The notes beneath the pieces were generated by a model. The model made no database searches. It saw only the letters and a list, made by a program, of their open reading frames with translations, and was not told the origin of the DNA. A program made the translations under genes and the position numbers. This document shows, one piece after another, positions 7,909 through 16,391 of a stretch of 64,000 bases of DNA (position 1 is the stretch's first letter; every line of letters starts with the position of its first letter). Origin of the DNA: Acidobacteriota bacterium (GTDB lineage: Bacteria > Acidobacteriota > Thermoanaerobaculia > UBA5066); the NCBI GenBank assembly GCA_029781975.1, contig JAKOVQ010000001.1:1-64000 (forward strand), written 5' to 3'.

Positions 7909-8666
7909 GGGACGACGATCCCGGCGAGGCCGATGTCGGCGAGCGAGTCCCGCGCCGCCTCGGCGTCGCCCTTGGACCGGTAGGGGCCGAACTTCACCCG
8001 CTTGAGCCCCTGGTACTCCTCGAGCCACGGCGTCGGGTAGCGCTCGGCCAGACGGTCCCTCAGGCGGAGGGCGTTCTCCTCGCTGCCGAACGCGCCGGCC
8101 TGGACCGCCCAGGCGTCGGAGGCCGCGGGCGGGTCGGCGACGGGCGCGGGGTCGGCCGGGGCCGGCCGCGTCCCCGGGGCGTACTCCACCGTCACCTCTT
8201 CGGGTGCCGGAGGGACGGCCCTTCGCCCGTTCCCCACCGCCACGACGGTGAGCGTCACGGGGACGACGCCGTCGGCGACGGCGTCGATCTCGGCGGCCGC
8301 CGCCCTGGAGAGGTCGACGATCCGCCCCGCGACGAAGGGACCGCGGTCGTTGACGCGGACCCGCACCGTCCGCCCGTTCTTCTCGTTGGTCACGTCGACG
8401 ACCGTTCCGAGCGGGAGCGTCCGGTGCGCCGCCGAGACCTTCTCGGGGTAGAAGGTCTCTCCGCTCGCGGTCGGCAGCCCCGCGAACTCCTTCCCGTACC
8501 AGGAGGCGAGGCCGCGCTGGGTGGCTCCCGCGGCCGGCTTCACCTCCTCCTCGCCGGCCGCCGCCGCGCCGCGCGGGCGGGGCGCCGAGGAGCAGGCCGA
8601 GAGGAGCGCCGCCCCGACGGCGAGCGCCGCGGCGGCGGACGCGGTGCGCCGGGAGAGGCGGCTCAG
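7899..8666 (-). CDS. rlpA: RlpA-like septal lytic transglycosylase lipoprotein with SPOR domain
   Basis: 255 residues. The lipobox LSAC (Cys25) follows a Ser/Arg-Ala signal. The RlpA double-psi beta-barrel lies at about 48-135, with ASWYGKEFAG, HRTLPLGT and VNDRGPF, including the Asp of the active site. A SPOR domain at about 180-254 would bind denuded septal glycan. No ATG, GTG or TTG exists in frame between the signal peptide and the body of purB. The only sensible start is CTG at 8666, which shares CTGA with the purB stop and has GGAGGT 6 nt upstream. The gene is the third of a tight leftward cluster. Confidence 0.85.
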   Translation of the reverse strand: MSRLSRRTASAAAALAVGAALLSACSSAPRPRGAAAAGEEEVKPAAGATQRGLASWYGKEFAGLPTASGETFYPEKVSAAHRTLPLGTVVDVTNEKNGRTVRVRVNDRGPFVAGRIVDLSRAAAAEIDAVADGVVPVTLTVVAVGNGRRAVPPAPEEVTVEYAPGTRPAPADPAPVADPPAASDAWAVQAGAFGSEENALRLRDRLAERYPTPWLEEYQGLKRVKFGPYRSKGDAEAARDSLADIGLAGIVVPYR

Positions 8667-10141
8667 ACCCGGACCTCCGCCGCCGGGGCCCCGAGCGCGG
8701 CCGCGTGGGACGCGAGGAGGGGGTCGACCTCCGCGGCGAGGAAGGCGTCGACCTGCTCCGGCGCGCGGCCGACGAAGAGCCGCGGGTCGGCCGCGGCGGC
8801 CACCTCCTCGCGCGTCAGGCCGAACGCCGGGTCGGCGGCGATGACGTGGAGGAGGTCGTTCGTCCCCCCTTCGGCCTTCAGCCGGTCGCCGGCCGCCTGC
8901 GCGTGGACGCGGATCCTCTCGTGCAGCTCCTGCCGGCTCCTCCCCTTGCGGGAGGCGGCCATCAGGACGTTCTCGGTGGCGAGGAAGGGGAGCTCCTCGG
9001 CGAGGTGCCGAGCGACGACGGCCCGGTGGACGACGAGGCCCGCGGCCACCGACTCCCAGAGGACGAGGAGGGCGTCGGCCGAAAGGAGCGACTCGCCGAG
9101 GGCGAGGCGGCGGTTGGCCGAGTCGTCGAGGGTCCGCTCGAGCCACTGCGTGGCGTGGGTCCAGGAGCCGTTCTCGGCCGTCGTCAGGAGCCAGCGCGCG
9201 AGCGCGTTCATCCGCTCGCACCGCATCGGGTTCCGCTTGTAGGGCATCGCCGACGAGCCGACCTGCTTCGCCCCGAACGGCTCCTCGACCTCCTTGAGGT
9301 GCTGCAGGAGCCTCATGTCGTGGGCGAACTTCGAGGCGGAGGCGGCGACGCCCGCGAGCGCCGAGAGGGCGAGCGCGTCCTGCTTGCGCGTGTAGGTCTG
9401 GCCCGAGACGAGGAGGCGGCGGGAGAAGCCCGCCCGGGCGGTCACGAGCCGGTCGAGGGCGTCGACCTTCGCGCCGTCCCCGGCGAACAGGGTCAGGAAG
9501 GACGCCTGCGTCCCCGTCGCCCCCTTGCAGCCGAGGAACCGGAGCTCGTCGGCGCGGCGCCCCAGCTCGGCCACGTCGAGGACGAGGTCCTGGAGCCAGA
9601 GGCAGGCGCGCTTGCCGACGGTCGTCGGCTGAGCCGACTGGAAGTGGGTGTACCCGACGCAGGCGACGTCCCGGTGCTCCCGGGCGAACGCGGCGAGGCG
9701 CGACACGACCCGGACGGCGCGGGCCTCGAGGAGCCTCAGGGCGTCGCGGAGGATCATCAGGTCGGCGTTGTCGCCGACGTAGGCCGAGGTCGCGCCGAGG
9801 TGAAGGATCCCCCGGGCCCGAGGGGCGACCTCGCCGAGGGCGTGGATCTGCGCCATGACGTCGTGCCGGGTCTCCCGCTCGTGCCGCTCGGCGCTCGCCA
9901 GCTCGGCGTCGGTCGGGACGAGGTGCTCCCGGAGCTCGGCGATCGCCTCGGCGGGGATCGGGAGCCCCAGCTCCCTCTCCGACTCGGCCAGCCAGAGCCA
10001 GAGGCGCCGCCACGTCGCGAACTTCGTCCGCGCCGAGAGGAGGCGCGCCATCTCGGGCGAGGCGTAGCGCGAGACGAGCGGGTTCTCGTAGGCGTCGGCG
10101 GCGGAGGACGTCCCCTCGTCCGCCCCGCCGGCCCCGCTCAC
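8663..10141 (-). CDS. purB: Adenylosuccinate lyase
   Basis: 492 residues. Catalyses two steps of purine synthesis, releasing fumarate from SAICAR and from adenylosuccinate. The superfamily signature SSAMPYKRNP is at 297-306 and holds the catalytic Ser. The catalytic His region YTHFQSAQP starts near 164, and a conserved LGATSAYVGDN lies near 115-124. Length and motifs suit the longer PurB type. The start is GTG 10141, sharing GTGA with the upstream small gene. The longer in-frame ORF upstream would overlap that gene entirely. Cotranscribed with the zinc-ribbon gene and rlpA. Confidence 0.93.
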   Translation of the reverse strand: MSGAGGADEGTSSAADAYENPLVSRYASPEMARLLSARTKFATWRRLWLWLAESERELGLPIPAEAIAELREHLVPTDAELASAERHERETRHDVMAQIHALGEVAPRARGILHLGATSAYVGDNADLMILRDALRLLEARAVRVVSRLAAFAREHRDVACVGYTHFQSAQPTTVGKRACLWLQDLVLDVAELGRRADELRFLGCKGATGTQASFLTLFAGDGAKVDALDRLVTARAGFSRRLLVSGQTYTRKQDALALSALAGVAASASKFAHDMRLLQHLKEVEEPFGAKQVGSSAMPYKRNPMRCERMNALARWLLTTAENGSWTHATQWLERTLDDSANRRLALGESLLSADALLVLWESVAAGLVVHRAVVARHLAEELPFLATENVLMAASRKGRSRQELHERIRVHAQAAGDRLKAEGGTNDLLHVIAADPAFGLTREEVAAAADPRLFVGRAPEQVDAFLAAEVDPLLASHAAALGAPAAEVRV

Positions 10142-10308
10142 TCCTCGCCCCCGGTCTCCGCCTGCTCGGGCGTCGCGAACTCGGCCGGGTTGTCGTTCGC
10201 GCACGTCGCGCAGAAGGCGGAGAGGACGCGCCCCTGGTCGTCGACCTCGAAGGTGTAGGTCGGCGTCTCGCAGTTGAGGCAGACGAGGTAGTCGGGCTCG
10301 TTGAACAT
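10138..10308 (-). CDS. Small zinc-ribbon-like protein (56 aa)
   Basis: 56 residues starting with ATG at 10308, behind a strong AGAGGAGG site. It has CLNC at 10-13 and CATC at 33-36, the two knuckles of a small zinc ribbon, and an acidic tail. The stop shares GTGA with the purB start, so translation of purB is probably coupled to it. Function unknown. The position at the head of the purB-rlpA cluster suggests a regulatory or accessory role, which is inference. Confidence 0.75.
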   Translation of the reverse strand: MFNEPDYLVCLNCETPTYTFEVDDQGRVLSAFCATCANDNPAEFATPEQAETGGEE

Positions 10309-10345
10309 GGCGCCTCCTCTCGGGCAGGGCGTCCGGGTCGCCTGC

Positions 10346-10351
10346 TAGTAT
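10346..10351 (+). promoter_or_regulatory. -10-like TAGTAT before arginine deiminase
   Basis: TAGTAT lies 26 nt before the ATG at 10378, inside the 69-nt divergent region shared with the leftward purB cluster. Confidence 0.4.
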
Positions 10352-10377
10352 CCCGCGGGCCCCCCGGGGCTTCCACC

Positions 10378-11664
10378 ATGCCCATCCAGATCGACTCCGA
10401 GATCGGCCGGCTGCGGACCGTCGTCGTCCACCAGCCGGGCCGCGAGATCGACCGGATGCCCCCGTCGATGATGCAGAACCTGCTCTTCGACGACATCCTC
10501 CACGGCGCCCGCGCCCGCGAGGAGCACCGCCGCTTCCAGCAGCTGCTCCGGCTCGTCGGCGCCGAGGTCCTCGAGGTCCAGGACCTCCTCGAGGAGGTCC
10601 TCGCCGACCCGGGCCGGAGGGCGGCGGTCCTCGAGGGGCTCGCCCGCGACCTCCACCTCCCCGCGGCGCTCGCGGAGAGGCTCGGGGAGCTCGAGGCCGA
10701 GCCGCTCGCGGCCGCGCTCGTCGAGGGGGTGGAGCAGCCCGACCCGGTCATCACCGGGAGCCTCGAGTCGCTCTTCGTCCTGCCGCCGGTCCCGAACTAC
10801 TTCTTCCAGCGCGACCCGGTGATGGCGGTCGGGGGCCGCCTGATCCGGGGGGCGATGGCGACCCCGGCGCGGCTGCGCGAGCCGCTCCTCTCCGGGGCGG
10901 TCTTCGAGCTCCATCCCCGGTTCGCGTCCGAGGGAGGCGTCTTCTGGTTCCGGGAGTTCTCCGACGACTTCCGGCGGCCCGTCTCCTTCGCCCGGATGCG
11001 CCCGCGCATCGAGGGGGGCGACCTCCTCGTCCTCTCGCCGAAGCTCCTCGCCATCGGCTACTCGGAGCGGACCGAGAAGACGACGATCGAGCGGATCGCC
11101 GAGACGCTGAAGCGGGAGGGCTCCGCCGTGGAGAGGATCGTCGTCATCGCGGTCCCCCCCGAGCGCTCCTACATGCACCTCGACACCGTCTTCACGCAGA
11201 TCTCCGAGGACGAGTGCCTCTGCTACTCCCCGATGATGCTGGCGGGGGGGCCCGAGGAGGCGGACGTCTACGAGGTGGACCTCACGGGCGCGGAGGTCGT
11301 CTGGCGGAGCGAGACCGACCTGCTGTCGGTCCTCTCGCGGCACGGGCTCGACCTTACGCCGATCCCGTGCGGCGGCCGGCACCCGATCGAGCAGCAGCGC
11401 GAGCAGTGGACCGACGGCGCCAACGCCTTCGCCGTGGCGCCGGGCGTCATCCTCCTGTACGACCGCAACGAGCGGACCGCCGAGGAGCTCGCCCGGCACG
11501 GCTACGACGTGGTCCGCGACGACGAGCTCCTCCTCGGCCGCCGCGAGCTCGACCTGAGGCCGGGCCGCAAGAGCGCGATCCTCCTCTCGGCGTCCGAGCT
11601 CTCCCGCGCCCGCGGGGGGCCGCGCTGCATGACGATGCCGATCGTGAGGGACCCGCGCCCGTGA
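10378..11664 (+). CDS. arcA: Arginine deiminase
   Basis: 428 residues. Hydrolyses L-arginine to citrulline and ammonia. Family motifs are in order: FQRD at 143-146 (usually FTRD), EGGD at 212-215, HLDT at 267-270, and the catalytic cysteine near the end in PRCMTMP (Cys417). The Thr-to-Gln change in FQRD is mild, since Asp146 remains. No ornithine carbamoyltransferase, carbamate kinase or antiporter gene is near, so the full ADI energy pathway is not encoded here. The enzyme may serve nitrogen recovery or acid tolerance. The stop shares GTGA with the next gene. Confidence 0.92.
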   Translation: MPIQIDSEIGRLRTVVVHQPGREIDRMPPSMMQNLLFDDILHGARAREEHRRFQQLLRLVGAEVLEVQDLLEEVLADPGRRAAVLEGLARDLHLPAALAERLGELEAEPLAAALVEGVEQPDPVITGSLESLFVLPPVPNYFFQRDPVMAVGGRLIRGAMATPARLREPLLSGAVFELHPRFASEGGVFWFREFSDDFRRPVSFARMRPRIEGGDLLVLSPKLLAIGYSERTEKTTIERIAETLKREGSAVERIVVIAVPPERSYMHLDTVFTQISEDECLCYSPMMLAGGPEEADVYEVDLTGAEVVWRSETDLLSVLSRHGLDLTPIPCGGRHPIEQQREQWTDGANAFAVAPGVILLYDRNERTAEELARHGYDVVRDDELLLGRRELDLRPGRKSAILLSASELSRARGGPRCMTMPIVRDPRP

Positions 11665-12656
11665 GGGCGCCGCGGCGCGCGCCCGCCGCCGCGGCGTTCC
11701 TCGCCGTCGCCATGGCGCTCTCGGTCGCCCCGTCCGGCTGCGGCGACGGGGGGACGCGCGAGGGGGCGGCCGGCCCCGCGACCGACGCCAGGGCCTTCGC
11801 CTCGGCCGATCGCGTCCCCGTCCGGTCGGCGGCGACCGCTTCCGCGCCGTCGGTGACGACCCTCGCGCGGGACACCGAGGTGGCCGTCGTCGGGAGGGAG
11901 GGAGCCTTCCTCCGCGTCAAGCTCCCCTCGGGCGCCGAGGGCTGGGTGGCCGGCGACGGCCTCGAGCGAAGCGCCGACCGGGAGGCGCGGGAGAGGCGGA
12001 CGAAGGCGGTGGCGCGGTTCGCAACCGTTCCGGGGCGGGTGGTCGCGTCCTGCCCCGTCCTCCTCGCCCCGGACTACGGCGCGGCCCGCTGGGGGACGCT
12101 GGAGGAGGGGGACCCGGTCGACGTCGTCGTGGCGGACCCCGACTTCTTCGGCGTCCGTCTCCTCGGGATCCCGCTCGCCTTCGTCCCGTCGCAGGCCGTC
12201 CGGTTCGTCGTCCCCGGGCCGCCGCCGGTAGCGGCCGCCGCGCCGATGCCCGTCCCCGCGGCCGTCGCGCCGCCCGCGCCTCCCGCCTCGGCGGGGCCGG
12301 GCGCCGTGACGCTCCCGTTCGCGGAGGAGCGGGAGCGCGGGTCGGCCCCCGAGGAGCCCTACGCCGCCCTCCCGGCGGGCGCCCTCCCCCCGGAGCTCGA
12401 AAGCCGTGTCGACCCCGCCTACCCCGACATGGCCCGGCGGGCCGGCATCGGAGGCGAGGTCGTCCTGCGGGTGGTCGTGGAGCGGGACGGGAGCGTGGGA
12501 CGCGTGGAGCCGATCCAGGAGGCCCCGGCGGGGCTCACCGAGGCCGCGGCGGACGCGGTGCGCCGATGGCGCTACCGGCCCGCGACCCTCGGAGGGAGCC
12601 CGATCGCGGTCGTGAAGACGGTGCGCGTCCGCTTCTCCCCCGCGCCGGGCCGCTGA
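11661..12656 (+). CDS. Lipoprotein with SH3-like and TonB C-terminal domains
   Basis: 331 residues from GTG 11661, overlapping the arginine deiminase stop. The signal ends in PSGC (Cys27), an atypical but usable lipobox. An SH3-like region at about 40-105 includes VRSAATASAPSVTTL and GAEGWVAGDGL. A Pro/Ala-rich linker follows, then a TonB C-terminal domain at about 245-331 with YPDMARRAGIGGEVVLRVVVE and RRWRYRPA. TonB C-domains contact outer-membrane receptors. Here the anchor is a lipid rather than the usual TM helix, and no ExbBD genes are adjacent, so true energy transduction is uncertain. Confidence 0.75.
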   Translation: MRAPRRAPAAAAFLAVAMALSVAPSGCGDGGTREGAAGPATDARAFASADRVPVRSAATASAPSVTTLARDTEVAVVGREGAFLRVKLPSGAEGWVAGDGLERSADREARERRTKAVARFATVPGRVVASCPVLLAPDYGAARWGTLEEGDPVDVVVADPDFFGVRLLGIPLAFVPSQAVRFVVPGPPPVAAAAPMPVPAAVAPPAPPASAGPGAVTLPFAEERERGSAPEEPYAALPAGALPPELESRVDPAYPDMARRAGIGGEVVLRVVVERDGSVGRVEPIQEAPAGLTEAAADAVRRWRYRPATLGGSPIAVVKTVRVRFSPAPGR

Positions 12657-12668
12657 CGACCGCGTCTC

Positions 12669-12674
12669 TATAAT
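12669..12674 (+). promoter_or_regulatory. Consensus TATAAT, 10 nt before the cyclase ATG
   Basis: A perfect -10 hexamer ends 10 nt before the ATG at 12685. The predicted transcript starts at or within a few bases of the start codon. No clear -35 is visible. Confidence 0.6.
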
Positions 12675-12684
12675 CGCGTCACCC

Positions 12685-14313
12685 ATGCTCGAGCTCGTCT
12701 ACGAAGTCGAGGGGCGCTCGCACCGCTGCCGTCTCGGAGAGACGGAGATCTCCCTCGGGCGCTCGAGCGAGAACGAGGTCGTCCTCAACGACTTCTCCGT
12801 CTCCCGGCACCACGCCGTGATCCGGAAGGAGAAGGGCGCGTGGGTCGTCGCCGACCAGAACTCCACGAACGGGGTGAAGGTCAACGGCCGGTTCGTCACC
12901 CAGTCGCCGATCGAGGCCGGCGACGTCCTGACCGTGGGGACGTTCACCCTCACGGTGCGGGAGGAGGCGCCCCCCCCGCGGCCCGTCCCGCGCGAGACGA
13001 GCGAGTCGTCGTCCACGTTCGTCCGGTCGATCGCCGACTTCAACCGCGACTTCCACCTCGACCAGGTCGCGCCCGAGGAGGTCGACCCGAACCTGACGTC
13101 GTCGGGGCGCCGGCTCACCTCGTCGCTGGCGCGGAGCAAGATCTTCGAGATCCTCGTCCAGGTCGCCAAGACGCTGATCCTCGCCCGGGAGGTCAACGAG
13201 ATCCTCGGGCGGGTCGTCGACCTCCTCTTCGAGCACCTCCCCGTCGACCGCGTCGTCGTCGTCCTCGTCGAGGAGGGGGACCGGCTCGTCCCGATGATCG
13301 CGCGGCAGCGGGGGAAGGACTCGGTCGTGGCCCAGGAGATCTTCTCCCACACGATCGTCGAGTCGGTCGTGAAGAACCGCGTGGCGGTCCTCACGTCGGA
13401 CGCGCTGGCGGACGGGCGCTTCGAGGCGGGGCAGTCGATCCGGATCCAGCAGATCCGCTCGGCGATGTGCGTCCCGCTCTGGAACCAGGACCGGATCATC
13501 GGCGCGCTCCACGTCGACACGCCGCTCCGGGCCGGCAGCTTCACGGCGGACGACCTCGACCTCCTGACCGCCCTCGGGAACTTCGCCGCGGTCGCCATCG
13601 AGCGGGCGCGGCTGCAGAAGAGGATCGAGAGGGAGGAGCGGATCCGGGAGCGCCTCTCGCGCTACCACTCGCCCGGCGTCGTCGAGGAGATCGCCGCCGA
13701 CTCGAGCGGCGTGGTGGAGAGGGTGCGGACGCGGAACGTGACGGTCTTCTTCGCCGACATCGTCGGGTTCACGTCGGCGGCCGAGGGGATGGAGCCCGAC
13801 TCGCTCTCCCGCTTCCTCGGGACCTACTTCACCTACGCGGCCGAGGCGATCTTCGCGGAGGGGGGGACCCTCGACAAGTTCATCGGGGACGCGGTGATGG
13901 CGTTCTTCGGCGCGCCGATCCCGCAGGCGGACCACGCCCGCCGCGCCGTCGCGGCGTCGGCCAAGCTGGTGGAGAACGTGAGGACGTGGAACCGGGAGCG
14001 CGCGGCGCGCGGCGAGCCGCCGGTCTCGGTCCGGATCGGCGTCAACACCGGAAACGCCGTGGTCGGCGACATCGGCTCCGAGCAGCGCGTCGACTACACC
14101 GTCCTCGGAAACACGGTGAACGTCGCCGCGCGGCTCGAGGAGTACGTCGCGGGGCCGAACGAGATCGCGGTCGGGGAGGAGACGGCTCGCCAGACGTGGG
14201 AGCTCTTCTCGTACGAGCCGCTCGGCGAGGTCCGCCTGAAGGGGCTCTCGCGCGGCCTCGCCGCCTACAGGGTCCGGCTCGACGCCCGGGGCGTCCCGCT
14301 CCTGACGCGGTGA
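12685..14313 (+). CDS. FHA-GAF-class III adenylate/guanylate cyclase
   Basis: 542 residues. An FHA phosphothreonine-binding domain at about 1-95 has GRSSENEVVLND and SVSRHHAVI. A GAF domain spans about 160-315. A class III cyclase catalytic domain at about 340-530 has FFADIVGFTS (first metal Asp), DKFIGDAVMAFFG (second metal Asp and purine-contact Lys) and VDYTVLGNTVNVAARLE (Asp plus transition-state Asn/Arg). The Lys/Asp pair favours ATP as substrate, so it should make cAMP. The combination suggests a soluble enzyme tuned by Ser/Thr kinase phosphorylation and a small ligand. The stop overlaps rdgB. Confidence 0.9.
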   Translation: MLELVYEVEGRSHRCRLGETEISLGRSSENEVVLNDFSVSRHHAVIRKEKGAWVVADQNSTNGVKVNGRFVTQSPIEAGDVLTVGTFTLTVREEAPPPRPVPRETSESSSTFVRSIADFNRDFHLDQVAPEEVDPNLTSSGRRLTSSLARSKIFEILVQVAKTLILAREVNEILGRVVDLLFEHLPVDRVVVVLVEEGDRLVPMIARQRGKDSVVAQEIFSHTIVESVVKNRVAVLTSDALADGRFEAGQSIRIQQIRSAMCVPLWNQDRIIGALHVDTPLRAGSFTADDLDLLTALGNFAAVAIERARLQKRIEREERIRERLSRYHSPGVVEEIAADSSGVVERVRTRNVTVFFADIVGFTSAAEGMEPDSLSRFLGTYFTYAAEAIFAEGGTLDKFIGDAVMAFFGAPIPQADHARRAVAASAKLVENVRTWNRERAARGEPPVSVRIGVNTGNAVVGDIGSEQRVDYTVLGNTVNVAARLEEYVAGPNEIAVGEETARQTWELFSYEPLGEVRLKGLSRGLAAYRVRLDARGVPLLTR

Positions 14314-14873
14314 GCGGCCCCCTCTCGTCCCGGATCGTCGTCGTCACGTCGAACGCCGGGAAGGCGCGCGAGGCGGCGGCGCTCCTCGGCCGCGACGTGG
14401 ACGCGCGGCCGCTCGACGTCCCGGAGATCCAGTCGCTCGACTTCGAGGCCGTGGTGAGGGCCAAGGCCGCGGCAGCGGCGGCCCTCCTCGGGGAGACGGT
14501 CCTCGTGGAGGACTCGGGGCTCGCCCTCCCTGCGTGGGGCGGCTACCCCGGGCCCCTCACGAAGTGGGCGGTCACGGCCGTGGGGGAGGCCGGCTTCGCC
14601 CGCCTCGTCCACTCCTGGGGCGACCCGCGCGCCGAGGCGGTCTCGGCGCTCGGCCTCGCCCGCCCGGGCGAGGCGCCGGCCGCCGCGATCGTCGCCGTCG
14701 GCCGGATCTCGGGCACGCTCGCCCCGGAGCCCCGCGGCTCGAACGGTTTCGGATGGGACGTGATCTTCGTCCCCGAGGGCGAGTCCCGCACCTTCGCCGA
14801 GATGGCGCCGGCAGAGAAGAACGCGATCTCCCACCGCGCCCGCGCCTTCGCCGCCCTCCGCCTCCTCCTCTGA
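14310..14873 (+). CDS. rdgB: RdgB/HAM1 non-canonical purine NTP pyrophosphatase
   Basis: 187 residues from GTG 14310, sharing GTGA with the cyclase stop. Removes dITP, ITP and XTP by hydrolysis to the monophosphate. Motifs: TSNAGK near the start (substrate-binding SxxNxxK type), EDSGL near 70, GSNGFGWDVIFVP near 140 and ISHRARA near the end. Slightly shorter than E. coli RdgB. Coupling to a nucleotide cyclase gene is probably only positional. Confidence 0.88.
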   Translation: MSGPLSSRIVVVTSNAGKAREAAALLGRDVDARPLDVPEIQSLDFEAVVRAKAAAAAALLGETVLVEDSGLALPAWGGYPGPLTKWAVTAVGEAGFARLVHSWGDPRAEAVSALGLARPGEAPAAAIVAVGRISGTLAPEPRGSNGFGWDVIFVPEGESRTFAEMAPAEKNAISHRARAFAALRLLL

Positions 14874-15265
14874 TCCCTCCCGGGCTCGCCCGAGCGTCAC
14901 GCGGGAGGGTCACGCGGGAGGGTCAGGTCTGTGATCCGTGATCCGCCAGGGACAATCCGTGCGAGCCTGGGGGGCGGGCGGCGAACGCCCCTGCGCGGTC
15001 CGCTGCGCGCGGGCCACCCGCTTGCGCCCGGAGCCCCGCCCCCTCCGGGGCGGACCTGAACTCGCTTCGCTCAAACAGCAGGTCCGCCTGGTCCTCCGGG
15101 GGCGGGTCCCCGGGCGAGCGGGTCCCGGCCCGTGCTCGGACGGACTCGCGCAGGGGCATCCGCCGCCCGCCCTCGCGCCCTCCGAGCGCGAAGGACCTTT
15201 GATCGGGCCAGGAGCGCGAGCCCGAGAAGGACCGATGCGGTGATCCGGGGTCGATGCGCGGCCGG
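14874..15265. other. 392-nt gene-free stretch with tandem and inverted repeats
   Basis: No supportable gene. Just after rdgB a 13-bp unit GTCACGCGGGAGG occurs twice in tandem near 14897-14922, followed by GTCAGGTCTGTGATCC. A large imperfect inverted repeat occupies 15035-15106. The composition resembles REP-type intergenic repeats or a decayed mobile fragment. The long ORFs that cross it on both strands show no family features. Confidence 0.6.
15035..15106. repeat. Imperfect inverted repeat, REP-like
   Basis: The inner arms GGCGGACCTG (15049-15058) and CAGGTCCGCC (15079-15088) are a perfect 10-bp pair around a 20-nt loop containing CTCGCTTCGCTC. The outer arms CCCGCCCCC (15035-15043) and GGGGGCGGG (15098-15106) pair as well. 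It lies between convergent rdgB and rsgA and may act as a two-way terminator or be a REP copy. Confidence 0.5.
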
Positions 15266-16354
15266 TCACCGGAGCTTCACCGGGCCCTTCGAGCCGCCCA
15301 TGATCCGCTTCCAGCGAAGGCGTTCGGCGCGCGCGGGGCCGAGGGCGCGGCGGGCGGCCAGCGCCTCCTCCTCGCGGCGGAGCTTCGCAAAGGCGTCGAG
15401 GCGGGAAGAGTCGATCGCGCCGGCGTCGACGGCGGCGCGAACGGCGCAGCCGGGCTCGCCTTCGTGGCGGCAGTCGCGGAAACGGCAGGAGGCCGCGGCC
15501 GAGGCGACCTCCTCGTACGTCGCCTCGAGGGCGGCGCCGGCGTCCCACAGGCCCAGCTCCCGAAGGCCGGGCGTGTCGACGAGGAGGGCACCCGAGGGGA
15601 GGACGAAGAGCTCGCGCCTCGTGGTGGCGTGGCGGCCGCGGCCGTCGGATTGGCGGATCTCGCGCGTCGCCTGGCGCTCCGAGCCCAGGAGCGCGTTCAC
15701 CAGCGTCGACTTCCCGGCACCGGACGGGCCGACGAGGGCCGCGGTGGCGCCGGGGGCGAGGAGTCGAGCGAGGGCGGGGAGCCCGAGGCCCGTGCGGGCG
15801 CTGACGGCGAGGACCGGGGCGGGGCCCGCGAGGGCGCGCGCGGCGGAGAGCGCAGCGTCGGGATCGGGCTCGAGGTCGGCCTTCGTCAGGAGGACGGCTG
15901 GTGCCACCTCCGCCTCGTGCGCGAGGGCGAGGAAGCGCTCGACGCGGCGGGCCCGCAGGTCGCCGCCCAGCGGGGCGGCGACGAGGAGGAGGTCGACGTT
16001 CGCGGCGAGGAGCTGCGCCTCGTCGCGCCGACCGGCCGCGCGCCTGAGGAGCGCCGAACGGCGCGGAAGGACGTCGTGGACGATGCCGAGGCCCTCGGCG
16101 GGGAAGGGCTGGACGGACACCCAGTCGCCGACGGCGGGGAGGTCGAGAGGGCCGGCGGCGGAGAAGCGGAGCCGGCCCGAGGGCTCGCCGGCGAGCTCGC
16201 CGAGCGCGGTCGTCAGGCGGTAGGTCTCGCGGCTCTCGGAGAGGACGCGGCCGGGGACGAGGTCGGGGCGCGAGGCGCCGCGGGCGCGCTCCTCGAGGAG
16301 GTTCTCGAACAGGGCTTCGAACGCGGGATCCCACCCGTAGCGGGTCAGGGGCAT
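15266..16354 (-). CDS. rsgA: Ribosome small-subunit-dependent GTPase A
   Basis: 362 residues from ATG 16354, with GGAGGA 7 nt upstream. Late 30S assembly GTPase with circularly permuted GTPase motifs. An OB-fold region spans about 55-125. G4 TKAD is near 180 and comes before G1 GPSGAGKST near 235, then G3 DTPG near 285. The C-terminal zinc motif CRFRDCRHEGEPGC matches the family Cys-Cys-His-Cys ligands. A longer in-frame ORF upstream lacks a ribosome site. The leader may be structured (see 16392-16469). Confidence 0.93.
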   Translation of the reverse strand: MPLTRYGWDPAFEALFENLLEERARGASRPDLVPGRVLSESRETYRLTTALGELAGEPSGRLRFSAAGPLDLPAVGDWVSVQPFPAEGLGIVHDVLPRRSALLRRAAGRRDEAQLLAANVDLLLVAAPLGGDLRARRVERFLALAHEAEVAPAVLLTKADLEPDPDAALSAARALAGPAPVLAVSARTGLGLPALARLLAPGATAALVGPSGAGKSTLVNALLGSERQATREIRQSDGRGRHATTRRELFVLPSGALLVDTPGLRELGLWDAGAALEATYEEVASAAASCRFRDCRHEGEPGCAVRAAVDAGAIDSSRLDAFAKLRREEEALAARRALGPARAERLRWKRIMGGSKGPVKLR

Positions 16355-16391
16355 GACGGGTCCTCCGTGCGATGTGGGGAGGGGACGGGGG

